From Nitrospiraceae bacterium (GTDB taxonomy: Bacteria; Nitrospirota; Thermodesulfovibrionia; UBA6902), in contig QZKO01000071.1 in NCBI GenBank assembly GCA_003599505.1, forward strand, positions 1 to 35,921: a DNA stretch of 35,921 bases, in the 5' to 3' direction. Positions 24,274-30,894 of the stretch are shown here, piece by piece; within the stretch, counting starts at the first letter, position 1; each line of letters begins with the position of its first letter. Both the position numbers and the translations under genes were made by a program. Below the pieces are notes generated by a model. The model was not told the origin of the DNA. It did no database searches and was given only the letters and a program-made list of their open reading frames with translations.

Positions 24274-25435
24274 TTATCTCTCCTTCGTACGATACAAGAT
24301 GAGTTGAAACCGGAAGTCCTTCCGTTATCACTTCGGCATATTTCCTTGCTGCATTACAAACACCTGTAAAGGGGTTGGGGGTTAGAGATCGGGGCCTGGA
24401 ATTAATTAAATCAAATATCTCCCGTGCTGTATTAAACTCATAACTCATAACTCTTAACTCCAAATTCAGATTTTGTAAAAATTCTACCGCCTTCTTAATA
24501 TCAATCGCCCCGAACCTTACATGTGTTTGAGGCGTCGCCATTGCAATTTTAACCATTTTTGCCCACTGGGCGCAAAGATGTATCTTTTTAAAACCGTGTT
24601 TCTTTGCCTCGCGCAACGAGAATTCAAGGTAATCACCCATCAGCACATAACACTCTTCGGAAAGATTATATTTCTTCAAATGCGCCTTTTCTGATGACCT
24701 TCCGGCGGAAATGACAATCTCCCGATGCCCCATTGCCTTTGCAACGTCCATTGATGAAGAAATTGTTGCAGTCCACGCCTCAGTTGATATTGGTTTTACA
24801 ATTCCTGTTGTGCCGAGTATCGAGATGCCCCCGGTTATGCCGAGCCTGCTGTTCAGTGTCTTCTTCGCCAATTCTTCGCCCATAGGAACGGAAATGGTTA
24901 TTTCCAGGGGGCAGCGTGTAGGGTGTAGGGTGTAGGGTGTAGGGTCTTGTAACTTGTAACTGTCTTCAATCGCTTCCCTCACCGCTTCTTTTATCATTTG
25001 CCTTGGAACCGGATTTATCGCGGCCTCTCCGACGGGCACAGGGAGTCCGGGTTTGGTGACAATACCAACGCCTTTTCCACCTTTGATAATAAGTGATATA
25101 TTCTCAAACTGTTCACTTCTTATTTCTGACTTCTGACTTCTGACTTCTACTGTTGCTGCTATCTCCGCTCCGTTCGTCACATCCGGGTCGTCGCCGGCGT
25201 CTTTAATAACGGATGCGGTCGCGACGGCAGTTGATCCTTCGATTCTGAATGCTGAATCCTGAATCTTGAATTTATGTCTGCTTCCGTCAGGGAAGGGGAT
25301 CTCGACTTCAGTGACAAGTGACAAGTGACGAGTGATGAGTAGAGTCGCCGCTTTTGCCGCCGCCGCCGCGCACGCCCCTGTAGTAAATCCCGATCTGAGT
25401 TTGCCCCTTGCCCCTTGCCCCTTGCCCCCTTTCAT
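24257..25435 (-). CDS. cbiD: Cobalt-precorrin-5B C1-methyltransferase
   Basis: C1 methylation in the anaerobic pathway. 392 residues. The family start is clear: LRSGFTTGACAAAAAKAA (residues 13-30), then VEIPFPDGSRHKFKI, ASVIKDAGDDPDVTNGAEI, GKGVGIVTKPGLPVPVGEAAINPVP, GITGGISILGTTGIVKP and LCAQWAKMVKIAMATPQTH. The first 11 residues (MKGGKGQGARG) come from a TTGCCCC array, and at least four other arrays are translated: LLITRHLSLVTEV, EVRSQKSEIRSE, LQDPTPYTLHPTRCP and NLELRVMSYEF. The ATG lies 1 base after the stop of cbpB. Despite its repeats all conserved blocks are intact. Confidence 0.95.
   Translation of the reverse strand: MKGGKGQGARGKLRSGFTTGACAAAAAKAATLLITRHLSLVTEVEIPFPDGSRHKFKIQDSAFRIEGSTAVATASVIKDAGDDPDVTNGAEIAATVEVRSQKSEIRSEQFENISLIIKGGKGVGIVTKPGLPVPVGEAAINPVPRQMIKEAVREAIEDSYKLQDPTPYTLHPTRCPLEITISVPMGEELAKKTLNSRLGITGGISILGTTGIVKPISTEAWTATISSSMDVAKAMGHREIVISAGRSSEKAHLKKYNLSEECYVLMGDYLEFSLREAKKHGFKKIHLCAQWAKMVKIAMATPQTHVRFGAIDIKKAVEFLQNLNLELRVMSYEFNTAREIFDLINSRPRSLTPNPFTGVCNAARKYAEVITEGLPVSTHLVSYEGEIIASSE
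24436..24462. repeat. Heptamer array ACTCATA/ACTCTTA in cbiD
   Basis: About four copies. Encodes LELRVMSYEF near the CbiD C-terminus. Confidence 0.78.
24916..24945. repeat. Heptamer array GTGTAGG in cbiD
   Basis: Four copies of GTGTAGG, flanked by CTTGTAA x2. Encodes LQDPTPYTLHPTRCP. Confidence 0.88.
25114..25149. repeat. Heptamer array ACTTCTG in cbiD
   Basis: About five copies of ACTTCTG with variants. Encodes EVRSQKSEIRSE. Confidence 0.85.
25308..25429. repeat. Two heptamer arrays at the start of cbiD
   Basis: GTGACAA x4 (25313-25340) encodes LLITRHLSLVTE. TTGCCCC x4 (25401-25429) encodes KGQGARGK at the N-terminus. Between them lies the conserved SGFTTGACAAAAA block, untouched. Confidence 0.88.
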
Positions 25436-25436
25436 T

Positions 25437-26765
25437 TTAATACTGATACTCCATCACCATCTGGTCCATAGAATCCTTACGCAGGAGGTATTTCACCTTG
25501 TCCTCCGCTATCATCTTAAACGCCTGCCTGATTATCTCTTTATAGAATTCGCAGAACTCTGCTTTTTTATACATATTCCCTCTTGCGTACATCTCAGCGG
25601 GACAAGGCGAGCCGCATATATGTCTGAAATCACAAGTGTCGCACTCATCAATCTTTTCGACCATCCTCTCCCGGATCTGTTTAAACGGTTTTGAATTCAT
25701 TGCCTTATCAATCGAAGTCCTGAAGATATTGCCGCCTGAGAACTCCTTGAAGCCGATGAACTCTCCGCACGGCACCATCTCCCCGTCCGCTGTGACAGTG
25801 AGGAAGGTCCTGCCGCCTCCGCATGGCGAGATGTCGCACATCATGCGCCGTGCCGTAGGTGAAATAATCGCCAGAATCACATTGGTGAAATTTCCGATTA
25901 CTATCTGGCGTCCTGTTTTTTGCGTCAGCTCCATCGCGGTTTCAACCGCCTTCATCAGGTTCTTTGCATAGACCATGTCGTCCGGCTTCAGCCCCCATGA
26001 GCGCTTCTGTGTAAGCCTCACAGGGTTTAAAAGCACGCAGGGGACTTTTTTCCTATGGAGGAATTTTACAAGTTCGGAAAGCTTATTCACGTTATATTTT
26101 GAGACTGTCGCGATTACGTTCAATCCCTCATAACCTTTAAACCAGTCCAGCGCCTGCACAGCTTTTTTAAAATTACCCCCTCCGGTTACTGAAACGCGCG
26201 AACGGTTGTTGACGGCAGCGGTTGCAGCGTCAAGAGATATGCCGACGCCTACGCGGTATTGCTTCATGAACGTCACGTCCTTCTTTTCAAGCAAGAGCGA
26301 ATTGGTCTGAATGCCGAAGAGCATTTTCCCGTGATACTCCCTGATGGCCTGAAAAAGGATGTCTTTGACAAGCAGCGGCTCTGCCGCGTGAAAAACAATG
26401 ACCGGCTTTTTCTTTGCGCCTTTAAAATGGTCCGCGATTTTTGACAGGGCAGCGTCGAGCTGCTCCCATGTCATCTGCTTGCCGTGCTTTCTTATCTTTG
26501 AAGGTATATAACAGTAAGGGCAGTTGGCGTTGCACCTGTCCGTAGGGTCGATATACACACAGTTCAGAGGCTCGTTGAACCTGAAGTTGCGCATCTCAGT
26601 ATCAAGGTGTTCGTGCTCTTTTTTGTAGAGGCTGATTAAATCATCGGGGAGCATGAATTCCCCGTTGCTTCGTGGAAGCAGGCTCCAGAAGATGTTCTCA
26701 GGATCCAGCGCCAGTTTCCATTCTGCGTCAATATTTGAAAACGAAATCCCGCGTGTGTTGCTCAT
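25437..26765 (-). CDS. cbpB: Radical SAM/SPASM peptide-modifying enzyme, CbpB-like
   Basis: 442-residue radical SAM enzyme. The core has DPTDRCNANCPYCYIPSK (C-x3-C-x2-C binding the SAM [4Fe-4S] cluster) near residue 78. The C-terminal SPASM domain is complete: CDISPCGGGRTFLTVTADGE with the following MVPC (G-x4-C), then CDTCDFRHICGSPC (C-x2-C-x5-C-x3-C) and a final Cys in AEFCEF, enough for two auxiliary clusters. ATG 26765 is chosen for AAAAAGGAGAAAA upstream; the frame stays open to 26966, but that would translate a repeat-rich spacer. SPASM enzymes typically modify ribosomal peptides. From memory, the family TIGR04163 (peptide-modifying radical SAM enzyme CbpB) is described next to cobalamin genes with a small partner CbpA; that fits this locus exactly, but I could not run the profile. 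Confidence 0.85.
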   Translation of the reverse strand: MSNTRGISFSNIDAEWKLALDPENIFWSLLPRSNGEFMLPDDLISLYKKEHEHLDTEMRNFRFNEPLNCVYIDPTDRCNANCPYCYIPSKIRKHGKQMTWEQLDAALSKIADHFKGAKKKPVIVFHAAEPLLVKDILFQAIREYHGKMLFGIQTNSLLLEKKDVTFMKQYRVGVGISLDAATAAVNNRSRVSVTGGGNFKKAVQALDWFKGYEGLNVIATVSKYNVNKLSELVKFLHRKKVPCVLLNPVRLTQKRSWGLKPDDMVYAKNLMKAVETAMELTQKTGRQIVIGNFTNVILAIISPTARRMMCDISPCGGGRTFLTVTADGEMVPCGEFIGFKEFSGGNIFRTSIDKAMNSKPFKQIRERMVEKIDECDTCDFRHICGSPCPAEMYARGNMYKKAEFCEFYKEIIRQAFKMIAEDKVKYLLRKDSMDQMVMEYQY

Positions 26766-26890
26766 GTTGTGTTTTCTCCTTTTTAATTGAAATGGGTTCA
26801 GCAGATCAAACCGTCCAAAACGTTCAAGCGGATTAAACTGCTTGAGCGGCTTGAACGGTTCAAGCGGCGGATGCCGCCTGAACCATTCTC
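26766..26890. repeat. Spacer with direct repeats and hairpins between cbpA and cbpB
   Basis: Repeated TTCAAGCGG/TTGAGCGG units fill 26806-26866. Two hairpins are visible: GCTTGAACGGTTCAAGC (26849-26865) and GGCGGATGCCGCC (26866-26878). They could slow or stop transcription between the peptide gene and the enzyme gene, or protect the peptide mRNA. No T-run follows. Confidence 0.6.
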
Positions 26891-27025
26891 CTACAATGGC
26901 ATCTTCTTCTTCGGCACGTCGCCGTACATCACGAAGTGCGTAAGCCCGTTGGCTGTCTTGGCGCATTTCATGTGAAATGAAATGGCGGCTTTTGTCTTTT
27001 TCTCAGCCTTATTTGCCTTGTTCAA
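26891..27025 (-). CDS. cbpA: CbpA-like small precursor peptide (candidate RiPP precursor)
   Basis: 44-residue peptide. It starts at TTG 27025, directly after AAAGGAGGTGA (27031-27041), a near-perfect ribosome binding site. An in-frame TGA two codons upstream fixes the start, so no ATG is available. The N-terminal third is Lys/Ala-rich (MNKANKAEKKTKA), leader-like. The remainder is AISFHMKCAKTANG then LTHFVMYGDVPKKKMPL, with a single Cys. Its stop lies 125 bases before the radical SAM/SPASM gene on the same strand. Small size, a strong ribosome binding site, a leader-like start and a directly following maturase fit a modified-peptide precursor. From memory, CbpA is the name given to the small partner of CbpB near cobalt/cobalamin genes. 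The product and any function are unknown. Confidence 0.75.
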   Translation of the reverse strand: MNKANKAEKKTKAAISFHMKCAKTANGLTHFVMYGDVPKKKMPL

Positions 27026-27051
27026 TATTTTTCACCTCCTTTCTCATTTTA

Positions 27052-27079
27052 GTAGGGGCAATTCATGAATTGCCCCTAC
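27052..27079. repeat. 28-bp palindromic element at the end of cbiO
   Basis: Perfect palindrome, arms GTAGGGGCAATTCA and TGAATTGCCCCTAC. It encodes the last CbiO residues CRGNS and its central TGA is the stop codon. It also sits 27 bases before the start of cbpA. Confidence 0.92.
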
Positions 27080-27995
27080 AGTCTGTGTTCTGTGCTCTGT
27101 GTTCTTTGTTCTCTATTATTTTTAAAATCTCCCTCCGCGCCTCACCGATGGTGAGGGGAATGCGGTCAAAATCCATTTTGTCCTCATGCTTTAATTTATA
27201 AAGCAGCTCAGCAATATGCGGCAGCCTGAGCTTGATATTCGCCATGTCTTCCGGCGCGTCAAAAACCTCTTCCGGCGTGCCGCCTCTGGTAATTCTTCCC
27301 TTGCTCAGGATATAAAGACTGTCAAGGAATACCGGCACAAGGTCCACGCTGTGAGTCGCCATTATAACAGTCACTCCGCTTTCCCTGTTCAATTTCCGAA
27401 GCAGCTTCATCATCCTGTATTCACCCATCGGATCAAGCCCGGCAGTGGGCTCATCAAGCAGGAGCGTTTCATGCCCCATTGCCAAAAGCCCGGCAATGCA
27501 CGCGCGCTTTCTCTGACCAAAGCTCAGGTTATGGACGGATTTTTTTTCAAGCCCTGTAAGCTCTACTTCATCCAGGGCAGACATGACCCTCTGTTTTACT
27601 TCATTGGAATTAAATCCCATGTTCATCGGGCCGAAGGCCACGTCCTCAAAGAGCGTAGGAGCAAAGAGTTGGTCATCCGGGTTCTGGAACACAAGCCCGA
27701 CCTTTTTGTATATCTCCTTTGGCGACAGTGTGCTGATATCAATTCCGCTTAAGCGGATACTGCCTTCAATCCCCTTGAGCAGCTTGTCCATGGCCCGAAG
27801 CAGGGTTGTCTTGCCCGAACCATTGGCCCCCAACAGTCCGACAAACGCTCCCTTTCTCACCTCAAGGTTTATGCCAGATAGCGCATGCGTTCCATCCGGA
27901 TATTTGTATGAAACGTTCTTAACTGAAAAAGCAGAGGCACACGCTATGTCCTGACTGCTGACTCCTGACTCCTGACTGCTTTTCATATCATCCAT
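27063..27995 (-). CDS. cbiO: ECF cobalt transporter ATPase
   Basis: ATP-binding subunit of the CbiMNQO cobalt importer. 310 residues. ABC motifs: Walker A LLGANGSGKTTLLRAM (residues 54-69), Q-loop VFQNPDDQLFAPTL, signature NLSFGQRKRACIAGLL, Walker B TLLLDEPTAGLDP and H-loop MATHSVDLV. The ATG at 27995 overlaps the end of cbiQ by 13 bases, with GGGGGTGCGGT before it. The N-terminal SSQESGVSSQD and C-terminal EHRAQNTDCRGNS come from heptamer arrays and the palindrome, outside the conserved domain. It is the last transporter gene before the CbpA/CbpB pair. Confidence 0.94.
   Translation of the reverse strand: MDDMKSSQESGVSSQDIACASAFSVKNVSYKYPDGTHALSGINLEVRKGAFVGLLGANGSGKTTLLRAMDKLLKGIEGSIRLSGIDISTLSPKEIYKKVGLVFQNPDDQLFAPTLFEDVAFGPMNMGFNSNEVKQRVMSALDEVELTGLEKKSVHNLSFGQRKRACIAGLLAMGHETLLLDEPTAGLDPMGEYRMMKLLRKLNRESGVTVIMATHSVDLVPVFLDSLYILSKGRITRGGTPEEVFDAPEDMANIKLRLPHIAELLYKLKHEDKMDFDRIPLTIGEARREILKIIENKEHRAQNTDCRGNS
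27086..27117. repeat. Heptamer array CTGTGTT variant at the end of cbiO
   Basis: About four copies with changes (CTGTGTT, CTGTGCT, TTTGTTC). Encodes NKEHRAQNTD, like the TQNTEHRTQNTG of the BPL_N protein. Confidence 0.78.
27947..27980. repeat. Heptamer array CTGACTG/CTGACTC at the start of cbiO
   Basis: About four copies. Encodes SSQESGVSSQD, residues 6-16 of CbiO. Confidence 0.8.
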
Positions 27996-28777
27996 ACCGC
28001 ACCCCCCGCAAGCACTACTATGAAGGCAGCGGCAAGCTCTGCGGCCTTTAAAGGCTGACTCTTTAACAGTGGGATATCACCTGTGTAGCCCCTCTGGGTC
28101 ATTGCATCCGCTGTCTTCTGGCTCTGCTCAAAGCCGCGCAAGACCAGTGAGCCTGTCAATACTCCAAATGAGTTCAGACTCTTTCTGAGCCCGGCATATC
28201 CAAGCCGGTTCTTCTGAGCGCTGTAGATAGTTTCAGCGTCCTCGAGAAAAACAAATAAATACCTGTAGGCAAACATCATGATCTCAATGAAAGGCCGGGG
28301 CACGCGCAGCCATGAGAGCGCTGCAACAAACTCGATAAACGGCGTTGCAAACCCAAGCGCGATTACAAGAGAGACTCCGCCAATGATTCTCGATGCAATC
28401 CTGATACCCTCCATAAGACCGTCCCAGTGACCCGTTAACATGAGAAATGGGAAGTGGGAAGTGGGAAGTGATATGACAAACAGCGTATCTTGCCCGGTGA
28501 AAAGACACTTCAATACTAAAACAACGACTGCCAGAAGCAAAGGCTGCGCCATCCTTAAGAGCAACGCGCGCATCGGCACGCCCATCCTCACGCAAAGCGT
28601 AAAAGAACAGACCGCAACAAGCATTGGGAAAAATATTCCCTTGTAGCTGAGCGCCATAAGCAGAAGGGCCAGCGTCACAAGCAGCTTGACCCTTGCGTCT
28701 ATGCCTGAAAGAAAATGCCTCTTACTGAAATGTTCGGAAAAACATTTACACGTTTCCACTGACTTTCCCCTTTCCAT
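27983..28777 (-). CDS. cbiQ: ECF cobalt transporter transmembrane protein
   Basis: Energy-coupling membrane subunit, 264 residues. It begins with the family SGIDARVKLLVTLALLL and has five or so membrane segments (LLVTLALLLMALSY, FPMLVAVCSFTLC, LLLAVVVLVLKCLF, GVSLVIALGFATPF, AAFIVVLAGGAVWM). The coupling helices lie in the region from AYRYLFVFLEDAETIYSAQK to RGFEQSQKTADAMTQRGYTG, with the two Ala-Arg-Gly-like motifs represented by AQKNRLG and AMTQRGY. A heptamer array gives LPTSHFPF in a loop. The long overlap with the cbiN-like gene (32 bases) suggests either coupling or a later start at a GTG six codons in. Confidence 0.93.
   Translation of the reverse strand: MERGKSVETCKCFSEHFSKRHFLSGIDARVKLLVTLALLLMALSYKGIFFPMLVAVCSFTLCVRMGVPMRALLLRMAQPLLLAVVVLVLKCLFTGQDTLFVISLPTSHFPFLMLTGHWDGLMEGIRIASRIIGGVSLVIALGFATPFIEFVAALSWLRVPRPFIEIMMFAYRYLFVFLEDAETIYSAQKNRLGYAGLRKSLNSFGVLTGSLVLRGFEQSQKTADAMTQRGYTGDIPLLKSQPLKAAELAAAFIVVLAGGAVWMI
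28444..28470. repeat. Heptamer array GAAGTGG in cbiQ
   Basis: Three to four copies of GAAGTGG. Encodes SLPTSHFPF in a predicted loop. Confidence 0.8.
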
Positions 28778-29123
28778 GCTCTGCTGTCTTTGTTCTGCCT
28801 TCTGTCAGCATCCTCCAGTAATAACCGGCAGCAAACCCGCCTATGACGCCGCCAATCAGAAACATAAACAAAAGCAGGTCTCCCTGGTCCGTATTTATCA
28901 AAGGCTCCTTTGCCTCCCTGCCGTGGTCCTTTGCGTACTTCTCCACAACAGACTCATCCACACCGCTCCATTCCGCTGCAAAGGCAGAAGTGGGAAGTGA
29001 GAAGTGGGAAGTGAGAAGTAAGGCGACAGTGAACAGTGAACAGTAAACAGTGAACAGTAAACGACTCAACCGGTTTTTTGTCTTTTTAACTCTTAACTCT
29101 GAACTCTTAACTCTCAACTTCAT
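28746..29123 (-). CDS. Small membrane subunit of the cobalt ECF transporter, CbiN-like
   Basis: 125-residue protein between cbiM and cbiQ, the usual place of cbiN. An N-terminal signal or anchor region of about 50 residues is encoded almost entirely by three heptamer arrays. Then follows AAEWSGVDESVVEKYAKDHG, an external acidic segment, and one membrane helix, LLLFMFLIGGVIGGFAAGYYW. CbiN proteins have two membrane helices with a loop between them that enters the CbiM channel; the layout fits, although sequence identity is not certain. AGAGGAGG precedes the ATG and the ATG overlaps the cbiM stop (ATGA). It may instead be another small auxiliary subunit. Confidence 0.65.
   Translation of the reverse strand: MKLRVKSSELRVKKTKNRLSRLLFTVYCSLFTVALLLTSHFSLPTSAFAAEWSGVDESVVEKYAKDHGREAKEPLINTDQGDLLLFMFLIGGVIGGFAAGYYWRMLTEGRTKTAEHGKGKVSGNV
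28987..29117. repeat. Three heptamer arrays forming the secretion leader of the CbiN-like protein
   Basis: GAAGTGG/GAAGTGA x5 (28987-29021), CAGTGAA/CAGTAAA x5 (29027-29062) and TTAACTC/TGAACTC x4 (29086-29117). On the coding strand they read MKLRVKSSELRVKK, RLLFTVYCSLFTVA and LLLTSHFSLPTSAFA: the basic start and the hydrophobic core of the signal sequence. Confidence 0.9.
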
Positions 29124-29878
29124 AATGCCGCCTCCTCTGCTTTTATCACGCCGAATTTTACCAGGAGATCCGCCCGTCTTTTAAAGAGCAGTTTGACCAT
29201 GCCCGCAGTCATTGCGCCCTCGACTATGCCAAGCGGCAACTGCGTGGGTATAAACGCAATGAGTATCTTTGTAAACAGAGGCCAAAAAGGTTCATCTCCC
29301 CTGATGCCTGCAGCAAGCTCAACAGATGTTGTGAAATAGATCGCCCAGTCGGAAATAAGGCCTGCAAAAAATGCCGAGAGCGCGAGGCTGACATTGAATT
29401 TCCTTATGAGCTTGAATACCGCGATGCCTGAAAAGGCGCCCATTATCCCCATTGATACAACATCCGCTCCCCATGTCGTGAGCCCTCCGTGTGCAAAAAA
29501 TAGCGCCTGAATGAGAAGCGCCACACCGGTAATCAAAACAGTTATAGAGGGGCCGAGGAGTATTGCCGGAATAGCCGTGCCGCCCGGATGAGAGCATGTG
29601 CCGGCAGTAGGCACAGGAATCGGCATAAGTGATACAACAAAAACAATCGCAGCCATTAAACCGACGAGCGGCTTGATTGACAAATCCTGCGCTGAAAGGA
29701 TTTTGAGTTTCCTCATCCCTAACGCAACAAAAGGAATTGCAACTGCAAACCACAGCGCCGCCCAGTTAAGCGGCAGAATGCCCTCGGAGATGTGCATGGC
29801 GCAGGCTTCGCCCGCAGTAAGCAGTAAGCAGTAAGCAGTAAGCAGAAAAATAAATATTCCATAATTTTTAAGTTTCAT
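29120..29878 (-). CDS. cbiM: Cobalt ECF transporter substrate-capture protein
   Basis: Metal-binding S component of CbiMNQO, 252 residues. After a signal peptide the mature start is MHISEGILPLNWA, with the conserved Met-His that binds Co(II) after cleavage. About seven membrane segments follow. TAGTCSHPGGTAIPAILLGP and LFFAHGGLTTWGADVVSMGI are CbiM/NikM signatures with the metal-binding His residues. The signal peptide core LLTAYCLLLTA is encoded by four copies of one heptamer. The ATG follows the stop of the outer-membrane gene with no spacing, and GAGGGGG is upstream. Confidence 0.95.
   Translation of the reverse strand: MKLKNYGIFIFLLTAYCLLLTAGEACAMHISEGILPLNWAALWFAVAIPFVALGMRKLKILSAQDLSIKPLVGLMAAIVFVVSLMPIPVPTAGTCSHPGGTAIPAILLGPSITVLITGVALLIQALFFAHGGLTTWGADVVSMGIMGAFSGIAVFKLIRKFNVSLALSAFFAGLISDWAIYFTTSVELAAGIRGDEPFWPLFTKILIAFIPTQLPLGIVEGAMTAGMVKLLFKRRADLLVKFGVIKAEEAAL
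29814..29845. repeat. Heptamer array GCAGTAA in the cbiM signal peptide
   Basis: Four and a half copies of GCAGTAA. On the coding strand CTGCTTA is read in all three frames in turn, giving LLTAYCLLLTA, the hydrophobic core of the signal peptide. Confidence 0.92.
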
Positions 29879-30664
29879 TTAAAACCCCCTCGCAAGTCCT
29901 GCAAGAACTGTATAGTCTGTTTCAGATTTATTAATTCCGGCTTTGACGCCAAAATCCACATCAAGTCCTTCTGATACAGAATAAATTAATCCTCCCAGGA
30001 TAAAAGCAGGATGTGTATATGATCCCTTGTCGGCATTCCTCTCCATACCGGTGTTTGCAACGAGCCGGAGGCTTTTTGCAACCTCTGCTTCGGCCGCAAG
30101 TGATACATGCCATATGTCTTTTCTATTGGCTTCTTTGTTTTCTTTTAGTTTGTATTCATTACGTGTATATCCTAAGTTGAGATGAAAGGCCCATGGCTCA
30201 ATCTCTCTTGTAGTTATTAAAGCAACCCCGTATGATGTTCTGCCATTTCCAAGCCCTTTCTCTTCATCGCCTGCAGGCAACGTAATCCCCGGCTTTACAG
30301 CAAGGCTCAAACCGTCTCCCTCAAAAAATCTCCATTTCACTTCCAGAGACATGTCAGAAATTCCATCTTCATCTGATATTATCTCTCCGTCTTCTTTAAC
30401 CCTGCTCCATTGATAAGGCAAGCCAATGACAACATCCGTGTTGTCTGTGATTCCATAAGACAGTATTGCCGCCAGCTCGCCGCCGGTCTCTTTGACAATT
30501 ATACCGGCTTCTGTTTCTTTATCATGTGTGAATTCACTATTCATCTCAATCGAAAATTTTCCTCTACCCTGTGACCCTGTGTCATCAGTTATAAGCGGAT
30601 GCGCACCGAATGCCGCTCCATACCATAATACGATTACAATCATTGTAAAAACTTTCTTAATCAT
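29879..30664 (-). CDS. Outer-membrane beta-barrel protein under cobalamin riboswitch control
   Basis: 261-residue protein with a signal peptide (KKVFTMIVIVLWYGAAFGA, cut before HPLITDD). The mature part is rich in alternating hydrophobic and polar strands (GKFSIEMNSEFTH, TDVVIGLPYQWSRV, LSLAVKPGITLPAG, WAFHLNLGYTRNEY, LDVDFGVKAGINKSE) and ends with Phe, as outer-membrane barrels do. It resembles the transporter family annotated as MetA-pathway of phenol degradation (PF13557), a poorly characterised barrel group. It is the first gene after the B12 riboswitch and directly precedes cbiM, so it is probably the outer-membrane entry for cobalt or a related ligand. That function is inferred from context. 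The ribosome binding site GGAAGGAG is at 30670-30677. Confidence 0.75.
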   Translation of the reverse strand: MIKKVFTMIVIVLWYGAAFGAHPLITDDTGSQGRGKFSIEMNSEFTHDKETEAGIIVKETGGELAAILSYGITDNTDVVIGLPYQWSRVKEDGEIISDEDGISDMSLEVKWRFFEGDGLSLAVKPGITLPAGDEEKGLGNGRTSYGVALITTREIEPWAFHLNLGYTRNEYKLKENKEANRKDIWHVSLAAEAEVAKSLRLVANTGMERNADKGSYTHPAFILGGLIYSVSEGLDVDFGVKAGINKSETDYTVLAGLARGF

Positions 30665-30688
30665 TTTTTCTCCTTCCGTCGAGGTTTT

Positions 30689-30836
30689 AGGAATAAACGG
30701 TCTTCCGGCTCAGGGCTGCCTACTTACCCGTCTTCCCATGTCGAAGATTCGGCACAGTGACTTCTATTGGGTTTTCGTTCCCTTTACGGCTGCGGGACAG
30801 CAGGGGATTCTCACCCCTTTCCTCGTTTTTATTCCC
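30689..30836 (-). promoter_or_regulatory. Cobalamin (B12) riboswitch
   Basis: Read on the minus strand it has the conserved core blocks: GGTGAGAATCCCCTGCTGTC, then CCGCAGCC, the B12 box GTCACTGTGCC, ATGGGAAGACGGG and GAGCCGGAAGACC. The closing helix forms from GGAATAAAAAC (30825-30835) and GTTTATTCC (30690-30698). No terminator hairpin with a T-run follows; the downstream ribosome binding site lies 12 bases from the end, so control is probably at translation. A CGAGG (30821-30825) at the 5' flank could pair with CCTCG (30680-30684) just before the ribosome binding site. It controls the outer-membrane protein and cbiM-N-Q-O. Confidence 0.95.
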
Positions 30837-30851
30837 TTTTTCTTAAATTTC

Positions 30852-30889
30852 GTTTACTTCTCACTTCCTACTTCTGACTTCTTACTTCT
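30852..30889. repeat. Heptamer array ACTTCTG/ACTTCTC before the riboswitch
   Basis: Five copies of an ACTTCTN-type unit lie just downstream of the cbiXC stop and just upstream of the riboswitch. Noncoding. Confidence 0.8.
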
Positions 30890-30894
30890 GATCA

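Noticed and set aside
26766-26966. N-terminal extension of the radical SAM enzyme up to 26966
   Set aside because: It would translate the repeat-rich spacer (EPFKPLKQFNPLERF) and overlap the small peptide gene; the ATG at 26765 has a good ribosome binding site and starts like the family.
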